A stretch of 64,000 nt of DNA from Candidatus Baldrarchaeota archaeon (GTDB taxonomy: Archaea; Asgardarchaeota; Baldrarchaeia; Baldrarchaeales; DXJG01), in contig DXJG01000010.1 in NCBI GenBank assembly GCA_019056805.1, positions 27,771 to 91,770 on the forward strand, read 5' to 3'. The notes under the pieces were generated by a model, which was not told the DNA's origin, made no database searches, and saw nothing but the letters and a program-made list of their open reading frames with translations. Each line of letters opens with the position of its first letter. The first letter of the stretch is position 1. The translations under genes were made by a program, and so were the position numbers. Positions 16,208 to 24,482 of the stretch are shown piece by piece.

Positions 16208-17302
16208 GTGGACCGGGTAGATCAATTTTTGAAATTGTTTTTTATCCTAGGTTTTGTCATATTTTTGATTGGTAGTTCTGTTGCTTTGGCTGCTGTGGTT
16301 CGGCTTTCTGTGGTCGGTGTGACGAGAAACCAAGTGATATACGATGAGAAACCTCTAGTCATATCTGCTGGATGGATATCTAAAAGCTACGAGTTGGTCG
16401 ATGAGATTTTAGAGGTTTATTGGTGGACCTATGATTATACCTGGGAATATACGCCTTGGGTCGGAGAGGGAAGAAACTTTGTAATTAGTGGCAGCGCCAT
16501 TGAACTATCCTCTCCTTAACGCCCCTTTAACTTCTATGTGTTTGACTCCGATAATTTCTACTTGTGGCGTGACGGTAAAAAGTACACCGCATTCTATGAG
16601 GTTAAAAACGTTTTCTCAACTAGTTTCAGCTTTACCATAGCTTCGGAAGAAGATCTACCCAGCTCTTTTTACTTTGTTGTTGAAGAAGTTGATGAAGGTT
16701 CGCCACCTACTGTTCGAGTCGAGGCTACGATGGAATGGATCGAGAAAACATCTCGATACTATTGTTCAAACTATGTAGGCTACAAGGAGTCGATTTCAGG
16801 AGAAGAATTCACTGTTAAAGGAACTGTAAAAGAAGTTAATAACCGTAAATTCAATTTCTACGTGTTGGATTATGATAATTATCAAAGATGGCTGGCAAAC
16901 CAAACATACATGGCATATTTCGAAGCAAAAAACACAGCTGCAACAACGTTCACAATTTCATTCATCACTCTACCATCAGAGCTTTACTTCGTTGTTGAGA
17001 ATCCGAGTAGCGTAGATGAACAGGTAATAATCTCCATAACCATACAGTGGAAAGAAAAATCACTCGCAGAAGCTCTTCCAAGCATATTAGCAGGTATTAT
17101 TATATCCATTACGGGTTTTGGCACAGTAATAATGGTAGTACTAAGTCTACCAACCTACCTGTCACTAGACTATATCAAAGTCAAAGCAAGGAAAGAAGAA
17201 AAGAAAAAGAGAAGAGAAAAGCCTGAAGAAAAACTGCTTAGAACAGCTAGAGAAATAATTGATGAAGTTAAGAGGAGATATTTGGGAGAAGAGGCGATAT
17301 GA
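16208..17302 (+). pseudogene. Membrane-anchored GOLD-like two-repeat protein with an in-frame TAA
   Basis: One continuous frame from the GTG at 16208 to 17302, interrupted only by TAA at 16517-16519. The first part has a signal or anchor helix (residues 10-30). Two related domains follow, each with F-N-F-Y-V-x-D-x-D-N-F/Y and Y-F-V-V-E, resembling emp24/GOLD-type archaeal ectodomains. The stop falls inside the first repeat, just before R-P-F-N-F-Y-V. A C-terminal helix (about 17082-17160) and a Lys/Glu-rich cytosolic tail complete it. The next gene starts in the last codon (ATGA). If the stop is real, the ATG at 16538 could still give a 254-residue product. Confidence 0.6.
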
Positions 17303-17670
17303 GGTTGAAATATACGTTTTGGGGGTTCACCTGGTTCCTAATAGCACTCATACAAATGACGTGGGTGGAACAACTGAAAATAATGGCGAAAGCATTAAAT
17401 TACAGGATAATTGGCTACATTTGGCAAATCAACTATATTATGATCATAACAGTCTTCCTTCTTCCGGTGACTCTGATTGCAGACTACTTCGCAACTAAGA
17501 AGGAGGAGGAGGAAAGAAGATTTAGAGACGAAGCGATAATCCTGATCAGAGAGATCGAGGAACTGAAAAAACTAGTTGAATTAAGGCAACCGGTGAAATG
17601 TTCACGTTGCGGAGCAGCAGTAACACTACCAGGAGCAAAATACTGTCCTAACTGTGGAACACCACTATAA
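17299..17670 (+). CDS. Two-helix membrane protein with coiled coil and zinc ribbon
   Basis: A 123-residue protein with two membrane helices (about 5-20 and 45-62), a charged helix E-E-E-E-R-R-F-R-D-E, and a C-terminal zinc ribbon C-S-R-C-G-A-A-V-x9-C-P-N-C-G. The start overlaps the preceding GOLD-like gene (ATGA at 17299), indicating translational coupling and a shared membrane role. Its organisation resembles the protein at 11189-11506. The family is unnamed. Confidence 0.7.
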   Translation: MRLKYTFWGFTWFLIALIQMTWVEQLKIMAKALNYRIIGYIWQINYIMIITVFLLPVTLIADYFATKKEEEERRFRDEAIILIREIEELKKLVELRQPVKCSRCGAAVTLPGAKYCPNCGTPL

Positions 17671-17954
17671 TAAACCTACTACGAACCTCTATTTTTATTT
17701 TTTAACGCTTTAAAAAGAGGTAGTCTCTCTAACTTTTCCTGAACTAGGAGAGGCTGAAAAGGTTTATTTTTCTATCTATTCTTTCAGACTTTACTTTTAA
17801 TGTGCTTTAACTTTGTTGTTAATTTTGTTTAAATTTCTAGAAATTTTTTCTCGTTCAAAATTTATAGTTATTGTGTGGGATGTATGGATGAATTTTTATT
17901 GTTTTCAAAAAGGTAATAAGAGTATTAGGAGTATAGGTGTGTGAGGTTGGTTGG

Positions 17955-18932
17955 ATGATTAGGAGTTTGGAGATTGAAAATTTTAAGTCGATTAAGAGTT
18001 TGAGGTTGGATTGTAGGAGGATAAATATTTTTATTGGGGAGCCGAATACTGGGAAATCTAATATTTTAGAGGCTTTGGGTGTTTTTTCTTACGGAGCATA
18101 TAGTAATTATTATTCTCTTAGGGATTTTGTTAGGTTGGAGATCATGAGTAATTTGTTTTATGATGAGAATTTAGATGAGACCACAAGAATAAAAGCTGAC
18201 GATAAAATTTTTAGGATCGAATTTAAGGATGGAAGATTTGGGGGTGTTTGTCAAGAAGCTGATAAGGAGATTTTTAGTTTTGTTTTTGACTATGATGGGT
18301 CTGGCGAGAGTTCATCTTTTCGAAGACCTTTGTTGGTTCCTTTTAAGTTTTATAGGTTTGTTGTGAGAGAGAAGTTTCCGAGGAGGGAGTCTGATTTTCT
18401 TTTGCCGCCTTTTGGAGAGAATCTTTTAACTATTCTTTTGACTCATGGGGATTTGAAGTCTCTTGTTAGTCAAATTTTTAATCAGTTTGGTTTAAAACTG
18501 CTTTTTAAGCCTCATGAGAATAAGATTGAAGTTGCTAAGTTGTATGGGGATGTTCTTATTTCTTACCCGTATTTTTTGGCGTCGGAGACTTTACAAAGAA
18601 TTGTTTTTTATCTTGCTGCAATTAGTACGAGTAGAGATTCTATTTTGGTTTTTGAGGAGCCTGCGGCGCATGCTTTTCCTTATTATACGAAGTTTCTTGC
18701 TGAGAGGGTTGCTTTGGATGAGAGTAATAATCAGTATTTTATTTCGACGCATAATCCTTATTTTCTTCTTTCAGTTTTGGAGAAGTCTCGTAGGGATGAG
18801 GTTTCGGTTCATGTTACGTATTTTGAGGATTATCAGACAAAGGTTAGGACTCTGGATGAAGAAGGTATGGAGAAGTTGATGGATCTTGATGTGGATGTTT
18901 TCTTTAATATTGAGAGTCTTTTGGGGAAGTAG
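17955..18932 (+). CDS. AAA/OLD-type ATPase of a putative ATPase-TOPRIM module
   Basis: From the ATG at 17955 (better than an upstream GTG, since M-I-R-S-L-E-I-E-N-F is the classic family start), 325 residues. Walker A is G-E-P-N-T-G-K-S-N at 28-36, Walker B L-V-F-E234-E235-P, and the switch His is H266 in S-T-H-N-P-Y. This is the AAA_15/AAA_21 SMC-like group seen in OLD, Gabija and PARIS defence ATPases. The next gene starts 2 bases later and encodes a TOPRIM-like protein. The family is secure. A defence role is an inference from the pairing and the neighbouring TA island. Confidence 0.8.
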   Translation: MIRSLEIENFKSIKSLRLDCRRINIFIGEPNTGKSNILEALGVFSYGAYSNYYSLRDFVRLEIMSNLFYDENLDETTRIKADDKIFRIEFKDGRFGGVCQEADKEIFSFVFDYDGSGESSSFRRPLLVPFKFYRFVVREKFPRRESDFLLPPFGENLLTILLTHGDLKSLVSQIFNQFGLKLLFKPHENKIEVAKLYGDVLISYPYFLASETLQRIVFYLAAISTSRDSILVFEEPAAHAFPYYTKFLAERVALDESNNQYFISTHNPYFLLSVLEKSRRDEVSVHVTYFEDYQTKVRTLDEEGMEKLMDLDVDVFFNIESLLGK

Positions 18933-18934
18933 AG

Positions 18935-19402
18935 ATGATTTTTGTGGAGTGTAAGCCGGATCGTGTTCTTGTAGAGTCTATAACGGGGATTTCGAGGAGG
19001 AAGATTAGGCATGCGGGGAATAAGCCTAGGGTTTGTAAAGAGTTGGAGAGGCGGAGAAATTGTAAGGGTTTGGTGGATGAAGATCCGTGGAGTGTTCAAC
19101 CTCCTTATTTGAGGAGGATGGTGGTGGTTGAGGATTTATCAAGTTTTGGTATTAAAATCTTATATGATGAAAGTAGGAGTAATTATTTAGTTGTTTTGTG
19201 TCCAAGGTTGGAGGAGTGGATTTTAGAGGCTGCAAAGGAAGCCAAAATAGATTTGAGAAAGTATGGTTTGCCGAGGGATGTTGAAAGGTTTCATAGAGAG
19301 GTAAGTGTTGGGCTTGTAAAGTTTGAAAGGTTAATAAGTGATTTAAAAGGTCATAGTGAGAGAATTGAAATGTTAAAAAGGTCGTTGGAGTGGGAAAAGT
19401 AG
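18935..19402 (+). CDS. TOPRIM-like putative nuclease partner of the ATPase
   Basis: A 155-residue protein. The start M-I-F-V-E5-C-K-P-D9 and the later G-L-V-D48-E-D50-P match the Glu and Asp-x-Asp metal positions of TOPRIM domains, in the manner of DUF3226, DUF4435 and RloB-like proteins. A second half with L-C-P-R-L-E-E-W-I-L is also typical of that group. Nothing else is fused to it. It follows the ATPase by 2 bases, so both are made together, as in PARIS (AriA-AriB) or OLD-type two-gene systems. The assignment is by motif reading only. Confidence 0.6.
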   Translation: MIFVECKPDRVLVESITGISRRKIRHAGNKPRVCKELERRRNCKGLVDEDPWSVQPPYLRRMVVVEDLSSFGIKILYDESRSNYLVVLCPRLEEWILEAAKEAKIDLRKYGLPRDVERFHREVSVGLVKFERLISDLKGHSERIEMLKRSLEWEK

Positions 19403-19628
19403 GTATAACTAACAATAGTGTGTTGGCGTAATTTTCTAATTTTGTGAATGAAAATATTCTTCACAGTTTCTTAGATCTCAATGAAATTGATTTGAAGAAA
19501 CCCTTACGAGGGCGTTTTTTTCGGAATATTTTGGAGGCTTGGGGATTTTCTCTCATGGGGCTAAGAGTTTGTAAGAGGATGTTCTTCTTTTGATGTAGAT
19601 GGGAGAAATGTGTGAAGTATGTACATAG

Positions 19629-20036
19629 TTAGTGAATGCGTGGTACTATTCCGTTGAAGTGTTGGTCGAAACTCATTAGCTTATCTATTTTGTGTTTTTC
19701 TATTAGGGCTATTGTGGTGCAGTCTGTGAAGCTTAGTCTTTTTTCTTTATATTTTTTGAATATTTTCCAAGCGTTTTTGAAAATTTCGTTATCTATGAAA
19801 AGTAGTTTGATTCTTGGTGATGAGAGTATGTAGTTTCCGATGTCGATTGCGATTTCAATGTTTTTTGTTCTTACTAATGCTACGGTTACTGCTTCATCAA
19901 ATATGTATTCTGAGGTGTAAATTAATCCGTATTCGCCTGTGAGGGCTTTTGCCATGAGTTTCTTTGCTTTTTCGTGGTTGATGTCGTCGGCGTTTCTTAG
20001 GGCGACGAATATGTTTGTGTCTATGAAAACTGACAT
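19629..20036 (-). CDS. vapC: PIN-domain toxin VapC
   Basis: I start this at the ATG at 20036 (M-S-V-F-I-D-T-N-I-F-V-A-L), 4 bases after the antitoxin stop, rather than the longer start at 20060, which would overlap it. Catalytic acids: D5 in F-I-D-T-N, E in Y-I-F-D-E-A, D in S-F-T-D-C-T-T and the last D in M-S-F-D-Q-H-F. 135 residues, standard length. A complete VapC ribonuclease toxin. Confidence 0.9.
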   Translation of the reverse strand: MSVFIDTNIFVALRNADDINHEKAKKLMAKALTGEYGLIYTSEYIFDEAVTVALVRTKNIEIAIDIGNYILSSPRIKLLFIDNEIFKNAWKIFKKYKEKRLSFTDCTTIALIEKHKIDKLMSFDQHFNGIVPRIH

Positions 20037-20040
20037 GGAA

Positions 20041-20313
20041 TCACCCGTATAGTGCTTCATCTATTTTTGTTGATGCATCTTTTATGCCCCATTTCTTTGG
20101 TTTTTCTAGGAGAATCCATGCTGGATCTTTTTCGAGTGGTGGGAGTTTTTCGGTTAGTTTTTCGATGAATTTTTCTTCGTTTTCTATTATCCATTCAATT
20201 GCTTTCTCCACGATTTCCTTTTTTTCTTTTTTCAAATTGTATTTGAGGAGAAGGTTTGCTATGAATTTGTTAAGTTTTTCATTGACTTTTTTATCTATTT
20301 TAATAGAACTCAT
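20041..20313 (-). CDS. vapB: VapB-type antitoxin
   Basis: A 90-residue, Lys/Glu-rich protein with an N-terminal I-K-I-D-K-K-V-N-E-K-L strand-helix and a C-terminal toxin-binding tail containing D-P-A-W-I-L-L. It lies just before VapC in the same direction, separated by 4 bases. The fold seems RHH-like, but only the position makes the antitoxin assignment firm. Confidence 0.78.
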   Translation of the reverse strand: MSSIKIDKKVNEKLNKFIANLLLKYNLKKEKKEIVEKAIEWIIENEEKFIEKLTEKLPPLEKDPAWILLEKPKKWGIKDASTKIDEALYG

Positions 20314-20372
20314 TTTTACCTCCGGTATAATGTTCTACTAATCTATTAATACATTTTTCTACTATTAGATTC

Positions 20373-20510
20373 TTAGGTAAAGAAACTAAGAAGTATAGGT
20401 TTGATTTATCTGATGTGGTTTATGTTAGGCTTGATAGTGGAATTGCTACATTGGATACAAGAGTGTTAGCTTTTGGGATTGTAAATATTGATGTGGATAG
20501 GAATTCTTAA
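20373..20510 (+). pseudogene. PIN-domain C-terminal fragment
   Basis: Forty-five codons ending at TAA 20508. The reading D-L-S-D-V-V-Y-V-R-L ... A-T-L-D-T-R-V-L-A-F-G-I resembles the last two strands and Asp of VapC toxins. No N-terminal half is present. A relic within the TA island. Confidence 0.35.
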
Positions 20511-20611
20511 AGATGGCGAGAGACCTTTTTGAGGAATGACTATAGAAAAGTTCGTGGAATTCTATAGGAGGAGGTTAGTGAGGAAGAATTAAATGAAATT
20601 AAAATTTAAAA

Positions 20612-20683
20612 ATGGAATCTTCAAAAGGAGGAATCACGCCGTGGAACAACATAAAAGAAAAAGTTAGGAAGTTAATCAAGTGA
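20612..20683 (+). pseudogene. RelB antitoxin C-terminal remnant
   Basis: Twenty-three codons from an ATG at 20612. The end, G-G-I-T-P-W-N-N-I-K-E-K-V, matches the toxin-binding tail of small RelB-like antitoxins. The stop overlaps the GTG of the RelE remnant (AAGTGACT), preserving the TA junction. The DNA-binding half is missing. Confidence 0.4.
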
Positions 20684-20775
20684 CTAGGTTCAAGGTTTTT
20701 CTTCACAGGAAAGATGAAAAATCTTTATACACGCTACCTAAGCAAGTTCTTAAGAAGGTTTACGTATGGTCGTGA
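20680..20775 (+). pseudogene. RelE toxin N-terminal remnant
   Basis: Thirty-one codons, V-T-R-F-K-V-F-L-H-R-K-D-E-K-S-L then L-P-K-Q-V-L-K-K-V, the first strand and helices of a RelE toxin, cut by TGA at 20773. The rest is absent. With the fragment before it, this is a dead relBE pair upstream of a live one. Confidence 0.5.
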
Positions 20776-20900
20776 AAGGTCAATTTTACGACCAGAAAAA
20801 TCTGAGTGACATAATTGTTTTTGTTTGTTGTGGTTGTGTTTCGATTTGTTTAAATGTTTATATGGTTTATTATTTGTGTGGTTGTTAGGGTGGTGATGGT

Positions 20901-21071
20901 GTGTCTGTGGCTGATTATGTAAGAGAGGTTAGGGAGTCTATTGAAGAGATAAAGAAACTTCTGTATGGTATTTTGGAGACGCTTGAGATTTTGGAGGACA
21001 GGGAGTTGATGGAGCAGATTAGGGAATCTGAGAAGCAGATTGAAAGGGGAGAATACGAGAGGTTTCTTTAA
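20901..21071 (+). CDS. relB: Small RelB-type antitoxin
   Basis: Fifty-six codons from GTG at 20901 (GTG at 20907 is possible). The sequence is a single Glu/Arg-rich helix with I-E-E-I-K-K-L-L and a C-terminal I-E-R-G-E-Y-E-R-F. Its TAA overlaps the ATG of the RelE toxin (TAATG at 21069-21073), the usual coupling. It lies behind a short AT-rich leader near 20860-20890. Short but well supported by position. Confidence 0.72.
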   Translation: MSVADYVREVRESIEEIKKLLYGILETLEILEDRELMEQIRESEKQIERGEYERFL

Positions 21072-21328
21072 TGGAGTATACTATTTTTGCATCTAAAAGA
21101 TTTATTAAGGAGTTTGATAAACTTCCAAAGGATGCTCAAAAGAGAATTAAAGAAAAACTAGAAATTCTCAAGAAGTCTCCTTTTGTTGGTTTGTCTTTGC
21201 ATGGAAGCCTGAAGGGCAAATATAGGATAAGGGTTGGAGATTATAGAGTTATTTATATGGTAAGTGAAAAGGAAAAAAGGGTTTATTTACTTGGTGTAGC
21301 CCATAGAAGAAAGGTATATGATGTTTAA
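21071..21328 (+). CDS. relE: RelE/ParE-family toxin
   Basis: An 85-residue intact RelE: F-A-S-K-R-F-I-K-E-F-D-K-L-P near the N-terminus, L-H-G-S-L-K-G-K, then Y-R-I-R-V-G-D-Y-R-V-I-Y and the basic end H-R-R-K-V-Y. It is coupled to the 56-residue antitoxin at 20901-21071. It differs clearly from the RelE at 9480-9749, so it is a separate lineage. Confidence 0.9.
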   Translation: MEYTIFASKRFIKEFDKLPKDAQKRIKEKLEILKKSPFVGLSLHGSLKGKYRIRVGDYRVIYMVSEKEKRVYLLGVAHRRKVYDV

Positions 21329-21486
21329 GGATTGCTTATTTAAGGTGTTTTTGAATCATTCGATTTGTTTAAATGTTTGGATGTAGTATTATTTGTGTGT
21401 ATGTTGTTGGGTGGTTTAGTAGATTTTGGTGGTTTTGTGGAGAGAGTTTTGGTAGGACGGTTTGGTTAAGGTGTGGAGGTGTTATT

Positions 21487-21690
21487 ATGGGGTCGGTTGA
21501 GGAAAAATTTAGGCGTTTGCCTTCTGAGTTGCAGAGAGAAGTTATGGATTTTATTGATTTTTTGCTTCGGAAAGTTAAGAAGAAGCCGGCGAAGAAGCTT
21601 AGGTTGGATTGGGCGGGTGGTTTAAAGGAATATCGAGATAAGTTTACTTCTTTGGAGCTTCAGAAAAAGGCTCTTGAGTGGTGGGATTGA
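21487..21690 (+). CDS. DUF2281-type antitoxin
   Basis: From ATG 21487, 67 residues: E-E-K-F-R-R-L-P-S-E-L-Q-R-E-V-M-D-F-I-D-F-L-L, then a Lys-rich link and R-L-D-W-A-G-G-L-K-E-Y. This is the DUF2281 antitoxin pattern. The TGA stop overlaps the ATG of a broken PIN gene at 21690. The antitoxin is intact while the toxin is not. Confidence 0.8.
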   Translation: MGSVEEKFRRLPSELQREVMDFIDFLLRKVKKKPAKKLRLDWAGGLKEYRDKFTSLELQKKALEWWD

Positions 21691-22083
21691 TGTACCTTGT
21701 GGATACAAACATTTTTCTTGAGCTGGTTTCTTGAACAGAAGAGGGCAGATGGGGTGAGAAAGTTTTTTCTTCTGTGGATTCGTCAGATATATCGCTTACT
21801 GATTTGTCTCTTCATTCTATAGGGATAATTCTTATTAAATTTAAAAAATTTTAGGGTTTTCGCTAGATTTGTAAGGGATGTTGCTGATGGAAATGTGCAA
21901 ATTTTGTCTTTAAATTTAGGAGATATGTTTAGTTTATTGGAGTTTGTGAAAAAGTTTGGTCTTGATTTTGATGATGCTTACCAATACACGATAGCTGAAA
22001 AATATAATTTGCAAATTATTAGCTTTGATAGGGATTTTGATAGAACGGAAAGAAAGAGAAAAGATCCTTTAGATATATTATGA
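21690..22083 (+). pseudogene. PIN-domain toxin (VapC) with at least two frame breaks
   Basis: The start M-Y-L-V-D-T-N-I-F-L-E-L-V is a perfect VapC N-terminus, but a TGA follows at once, a second frame carries E-Q-K-R-A-D-G-V-R-K-F-F-S, and after a TAG near 21855 the frame resumes as R-F-V-R-D-V-A-D-G-N with D-F-D-D-A-Y-Q and S-F-D-R-D-F-D to 22083. All parts of one PIN domain are present in order, so a recently inactivated gene or sequencing errors are both possible. Confidence 0.7.
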
Positions 22084-22103
22084 TGAAATGGATGCGTGTT
22101 TGG

Positions 22104-22724
22104 CTAGGATTTTAATGATGTGTTGTTGGTTTGTATGTAGACTTTGATTGTGTGGTATTTTACTTTGAATTTGTTTAGTACTTTTTCTATTTCTATGCGT
22201 TTGTTCCATGGGATTATGATTGCTCCTCTTCCTATTTTGTTGCCTTCGAGTTTCTCTAGTAGACCTTCACGCATGTTTGGTGTCTTTTTCCTGCCGAAGA
22301 GTATGTAGTTTAACTTTAATTTTTCTTTATGTGATAGATTGGTTAGATTGTATGTTATTATTGCTGCGGGTTTTGTGTTTAGGATGTGGGGTGGTGTTAT
22401 AAATGGGTATCGCTGGAAGATTACTATTCCCTCTTGCAATATTGTGTGTAGGAATGTTTCTTCTAGGTTCTTTAGTTCTTCGATGGCTACGGGCATTGCT
22501 TGGACAAATAGTCCAGTTTTGCTTATTTTGTTGTAGAGTTTTTCAAAGTTTTCCCATAGTTTTTGTTTGCTGTTGAATATTATTAGGAGGTCGTAGTCTG
22601 AATATTGATCGTAGTCTCCTCTAGCTCTGCTGCCGAAAAGTATTGCTGCTATTACTCCATCGACAACAACTGCTTCACTAAGTTTATTTAAGTCTGATTC
22701 CAGTTTTTCTTTGGATTTCATCAA
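22104..22724 (-). CDS. MNT-type nucleotidyltransferase (antitoxin of a HEPN-MNT pair)
   Basis: A 206-residue protein with the minimal nucleotidyltransferase signature L-F-G-S-R-A-R-G-D-Y-D-Q-Y-S-D-Y-D-L-L (about residues 29-47), the G-S-x-R motif and the Asp-x-Asp metal pair. The C-terminal 110 residues form an additional domain with many Lys and Ile. MNT proteins can silence HEPN RNases by adding AMP to them. It overlaps the HEPN gene by 41 bases. The pair reads as a type VII-like TA system. Confidence 0.8.
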   Translation of the reverse strand: MMKSKEKLESDLNKLSEAVVVDGVIAAILFGSRARGDYDQYSDYDLLIIFNSKQKLWENFEKLYNKISKTGLFVQAMPVAIEELKNLEETFLHTILQEGIVIFQRYPFITPPHILNTKPAAIITYNLTNLSHKEKLKLNYILFGRKKTPNMREGLLEKLEGNKIGRGAIIIPWNKRIEIEKVLNKFKVKYHTIKVYIQTNNTSLKS

Positions 22725-23070
22725 GGATCCTCTCCATAGCTTCTATTGCTTTTTTGGCTCTTTCACCATTAATACCATTATATCCGAGAAGCCCGTAGAT
22801 GCCCCAGAGAATGTCTATATAACTTGCAACTTGAGGGAAATTCTTTTTAAGCCACATACTACGTTTGTAGTGTGCGCTTCTTGGATCTTTGTGGAAGTGT
22901 AGGTTTTCTTTTGATGCTGCAGCTTCTATGGCTTGTTCAACAGCTTTAAGAGCTAGGTCTGCTACATTTGTATATCTTTTTTTAGAAAATTCATCTAGTG
23001 CTCCGCTTCTTTTTTCTCTTGCAATTCTTGCATGATGCTCGTCGTTTCCCAACTTCAACACCCTTTTCAT
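22684..23070 (-). CDS. HEPN-domain protein (putative toxin)
   Basis: A 128-residue helical protein located directly before and overlapping the MNT gene. A-L-K-A-V-E-Q-A-I-E-A-A-A and the later helices fit the HEPN fold of the MNT partner. The RNase motif R-x4-6-H is not clear. The nearest is R-S-A-H with shorter spacing, so it may be inactive as an RNase or the motif may be elsewhere. The role follows from context and fold pattern. Confidence 0.65.
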   Translation of the reverse strand: MKRVLKLGNDEHHARIAREKRSGALDEFSKKRYTNVADLALKAVEQAIEAAASKENLHFHKDPRSAHYKRSMWLKKNFPQVASYIDILWGIYGLLGYNGINGERAKKAIEAMERILDEIQRKTGIRLK

Positions 23071-23273
23071 ATTATATGAAAAAATTATATAATATAAGTA
23101 TTTTTGTGGAGAGATTGCGAGCCTTATTCAGGTGGATGAGGTTGGTTGTAATATTGGATAAGATTAGTTTATGTGAACAATATGGGAGGTTGACGAGGAT
23201 AAAAGGTTGGTAAGTAGTGGTTATTGTGATTTTAGTTTGTTGTTTTGTTAATTGATGCACCAGAATAGTTCTT

Positions 23274-23766
23274 TTATTTTTTGAATAATTGTTTGTTTAG
23301 TGTTGGGATTTTTTCTGGGAGTTCGTCTATTGTGTGGTATGGGCGGTTTTCTTTGATTTTTTGGAAGAGTTTTTCGTCTATTCCCAGTAGTTTTGTCATT
23401 GTTTCTTTGGAGGCGATGTTGATTTCTCTGCGTAGTTTTTCGTATTTTGGGTCTCCTCTATATTTTTCCTCTGTTTCTTTTGTTGCTAGTTCGTGGGCTT
23501 GGTCTACGCTAAGGCCTTCGGCTCTATGTTTTATTTCTCTTAATTCGTGGTAAAGAATGTATTCTTCAAATTCTTTGTATTTTTTGGAAATCCATATTTC
23601 GTTGAGTGGTATACCTAGTTTATCTGCGGCGGGTGGGAACACTAGTTTATCTTTGTATTTAACTCTGTAGCAGGCGATGTGGTCTTCTATGACTTCGTGG
23701 GGTACGTAGACTATTTTGTAGCCTAATTTTTTATTTTCCTCTTTTACATCGTTTTTTTTCTTGCAT
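23274..23766 (-). CDS. Hypothetical protein with H-E-L-x-E-x2-H motif, start in an A8 frameshift
   Basis: The frame from the GTG at 23642 gives 122 residues, but coding character continues upstream in the same frame (K-I-V-Y-V-P-H-E-V-I-E-D-H-I-A-C-Y) to an A8 run (T8 at 23752-23759 on +). One fewer A would link it to an ATG at 23766. The centre has Y-H-E-L-R-E-I-K-H-R ... A-H-E-L-A, reminiscent of a zincin-like metal site, and the C-terminus resembles a helix-hairpin-helix (L-L-G-I-D-E-K-L ... I-D-E-L). The family is not recognised. A hydrolase is only a suggestion. Confidence 0.5.
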
Positions 23767-23942
23767 TTATGACATCTCCCCTAAACACTATATTTAATAA
23801 ATTCTAGAAATAAAGGCAAAATAACATAAAGTTAAAATCGGTGATTTAACGGTTTTGTTCGTTTGCGTCTTGTTCTGCCTAAATCTGCCTTCTACGGGGT
23901 TCATTAATATATGTTATACGCAAATTATATGGGTAGATAAAA

Positions 23943-24482
23943 ATGGCTGGTGAGAATCGGGATTTAGCTGTAAGAATATTACCTTATGATAGTAAGGCAC
24001 CTGAAATATTTGAGGAGATAAGACGGTTTATTTGCGATGTAATTCCGTATCGGATTGAAGTTGAGCATATAGGGAGCACGGCGGTTCCAGGTTTGGGTGG
24101 GAAAGGAATTATCGACATATTAATCATAGCAAAGAAAGAACATATGCAAAGTATAGTTGAAATATTAGAGTCTAAAGGATACAAATATAATCCTCAAGGT
24201 GGAACTCCTCCAGAAAGACTTTTTGTCTCGGGACCATACAAGTATCGTGGAAAAGAACTGCACATACATATTCACATAACGTTTTTTGGAAGCAAAGAAC
24301 ATAGAGATAAATTGCTTTTCCGAGATTATCTTAGAAAACACCCTGATGAAGCTAAAAGGTATTATGAACTCAAAAAACAATGGAGTAAAGAAGCTGGTCC
24401 AGATGGTTCTAAATATACAGAGCTTAAAACACGATATATTAATGAGATATTGGAGAAAGCAAGAAAAGAAGTAGGAAAGTAG
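23943..24482 (+). CDS. GrpB/UPF0157 family protein
   Basis: A 179-residue protein with the family signature V-E-H-I-G-S-T-A-V-P-G-L-G-G-K-G-I-I-D-I (about residues 40-59), followed by a G-Y-K-Y-N-P region, H-I-H-I-H and a C-terminal helix with K-H-P-D-E-A-K-R-Y. UPF0157 is a nucleotidyltransferase-fold group of uncertain function, some fused to CoaE. A TATA-like AT-rich stretch lies about 30 bases upstream. No operon partner. Confidence 0.88.
   Translation: MAGENRDLAVRILPYDSKAPEIFEEIRRFICDVIPYRIEVEHIGSTAVPGLGGKGIIDILIIAKKEHMQSIVEILESKGYKYNPQGGTPPERLFVSGPYKYRGKELHIHIHITFFGSKEHRDKLLFRDYLRKHPDEAKRYYELKKQWSKEAGPDGSKYTELKTRYINEILEKARKEVGK

Noticed and set aside
17259..17498. Second frame overlapping the membrane/zinc-ribbon gene at 17299
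   Set aside because: No motif. The other frame has two membrane helices, a zinc ribbon and start-stop coupling.
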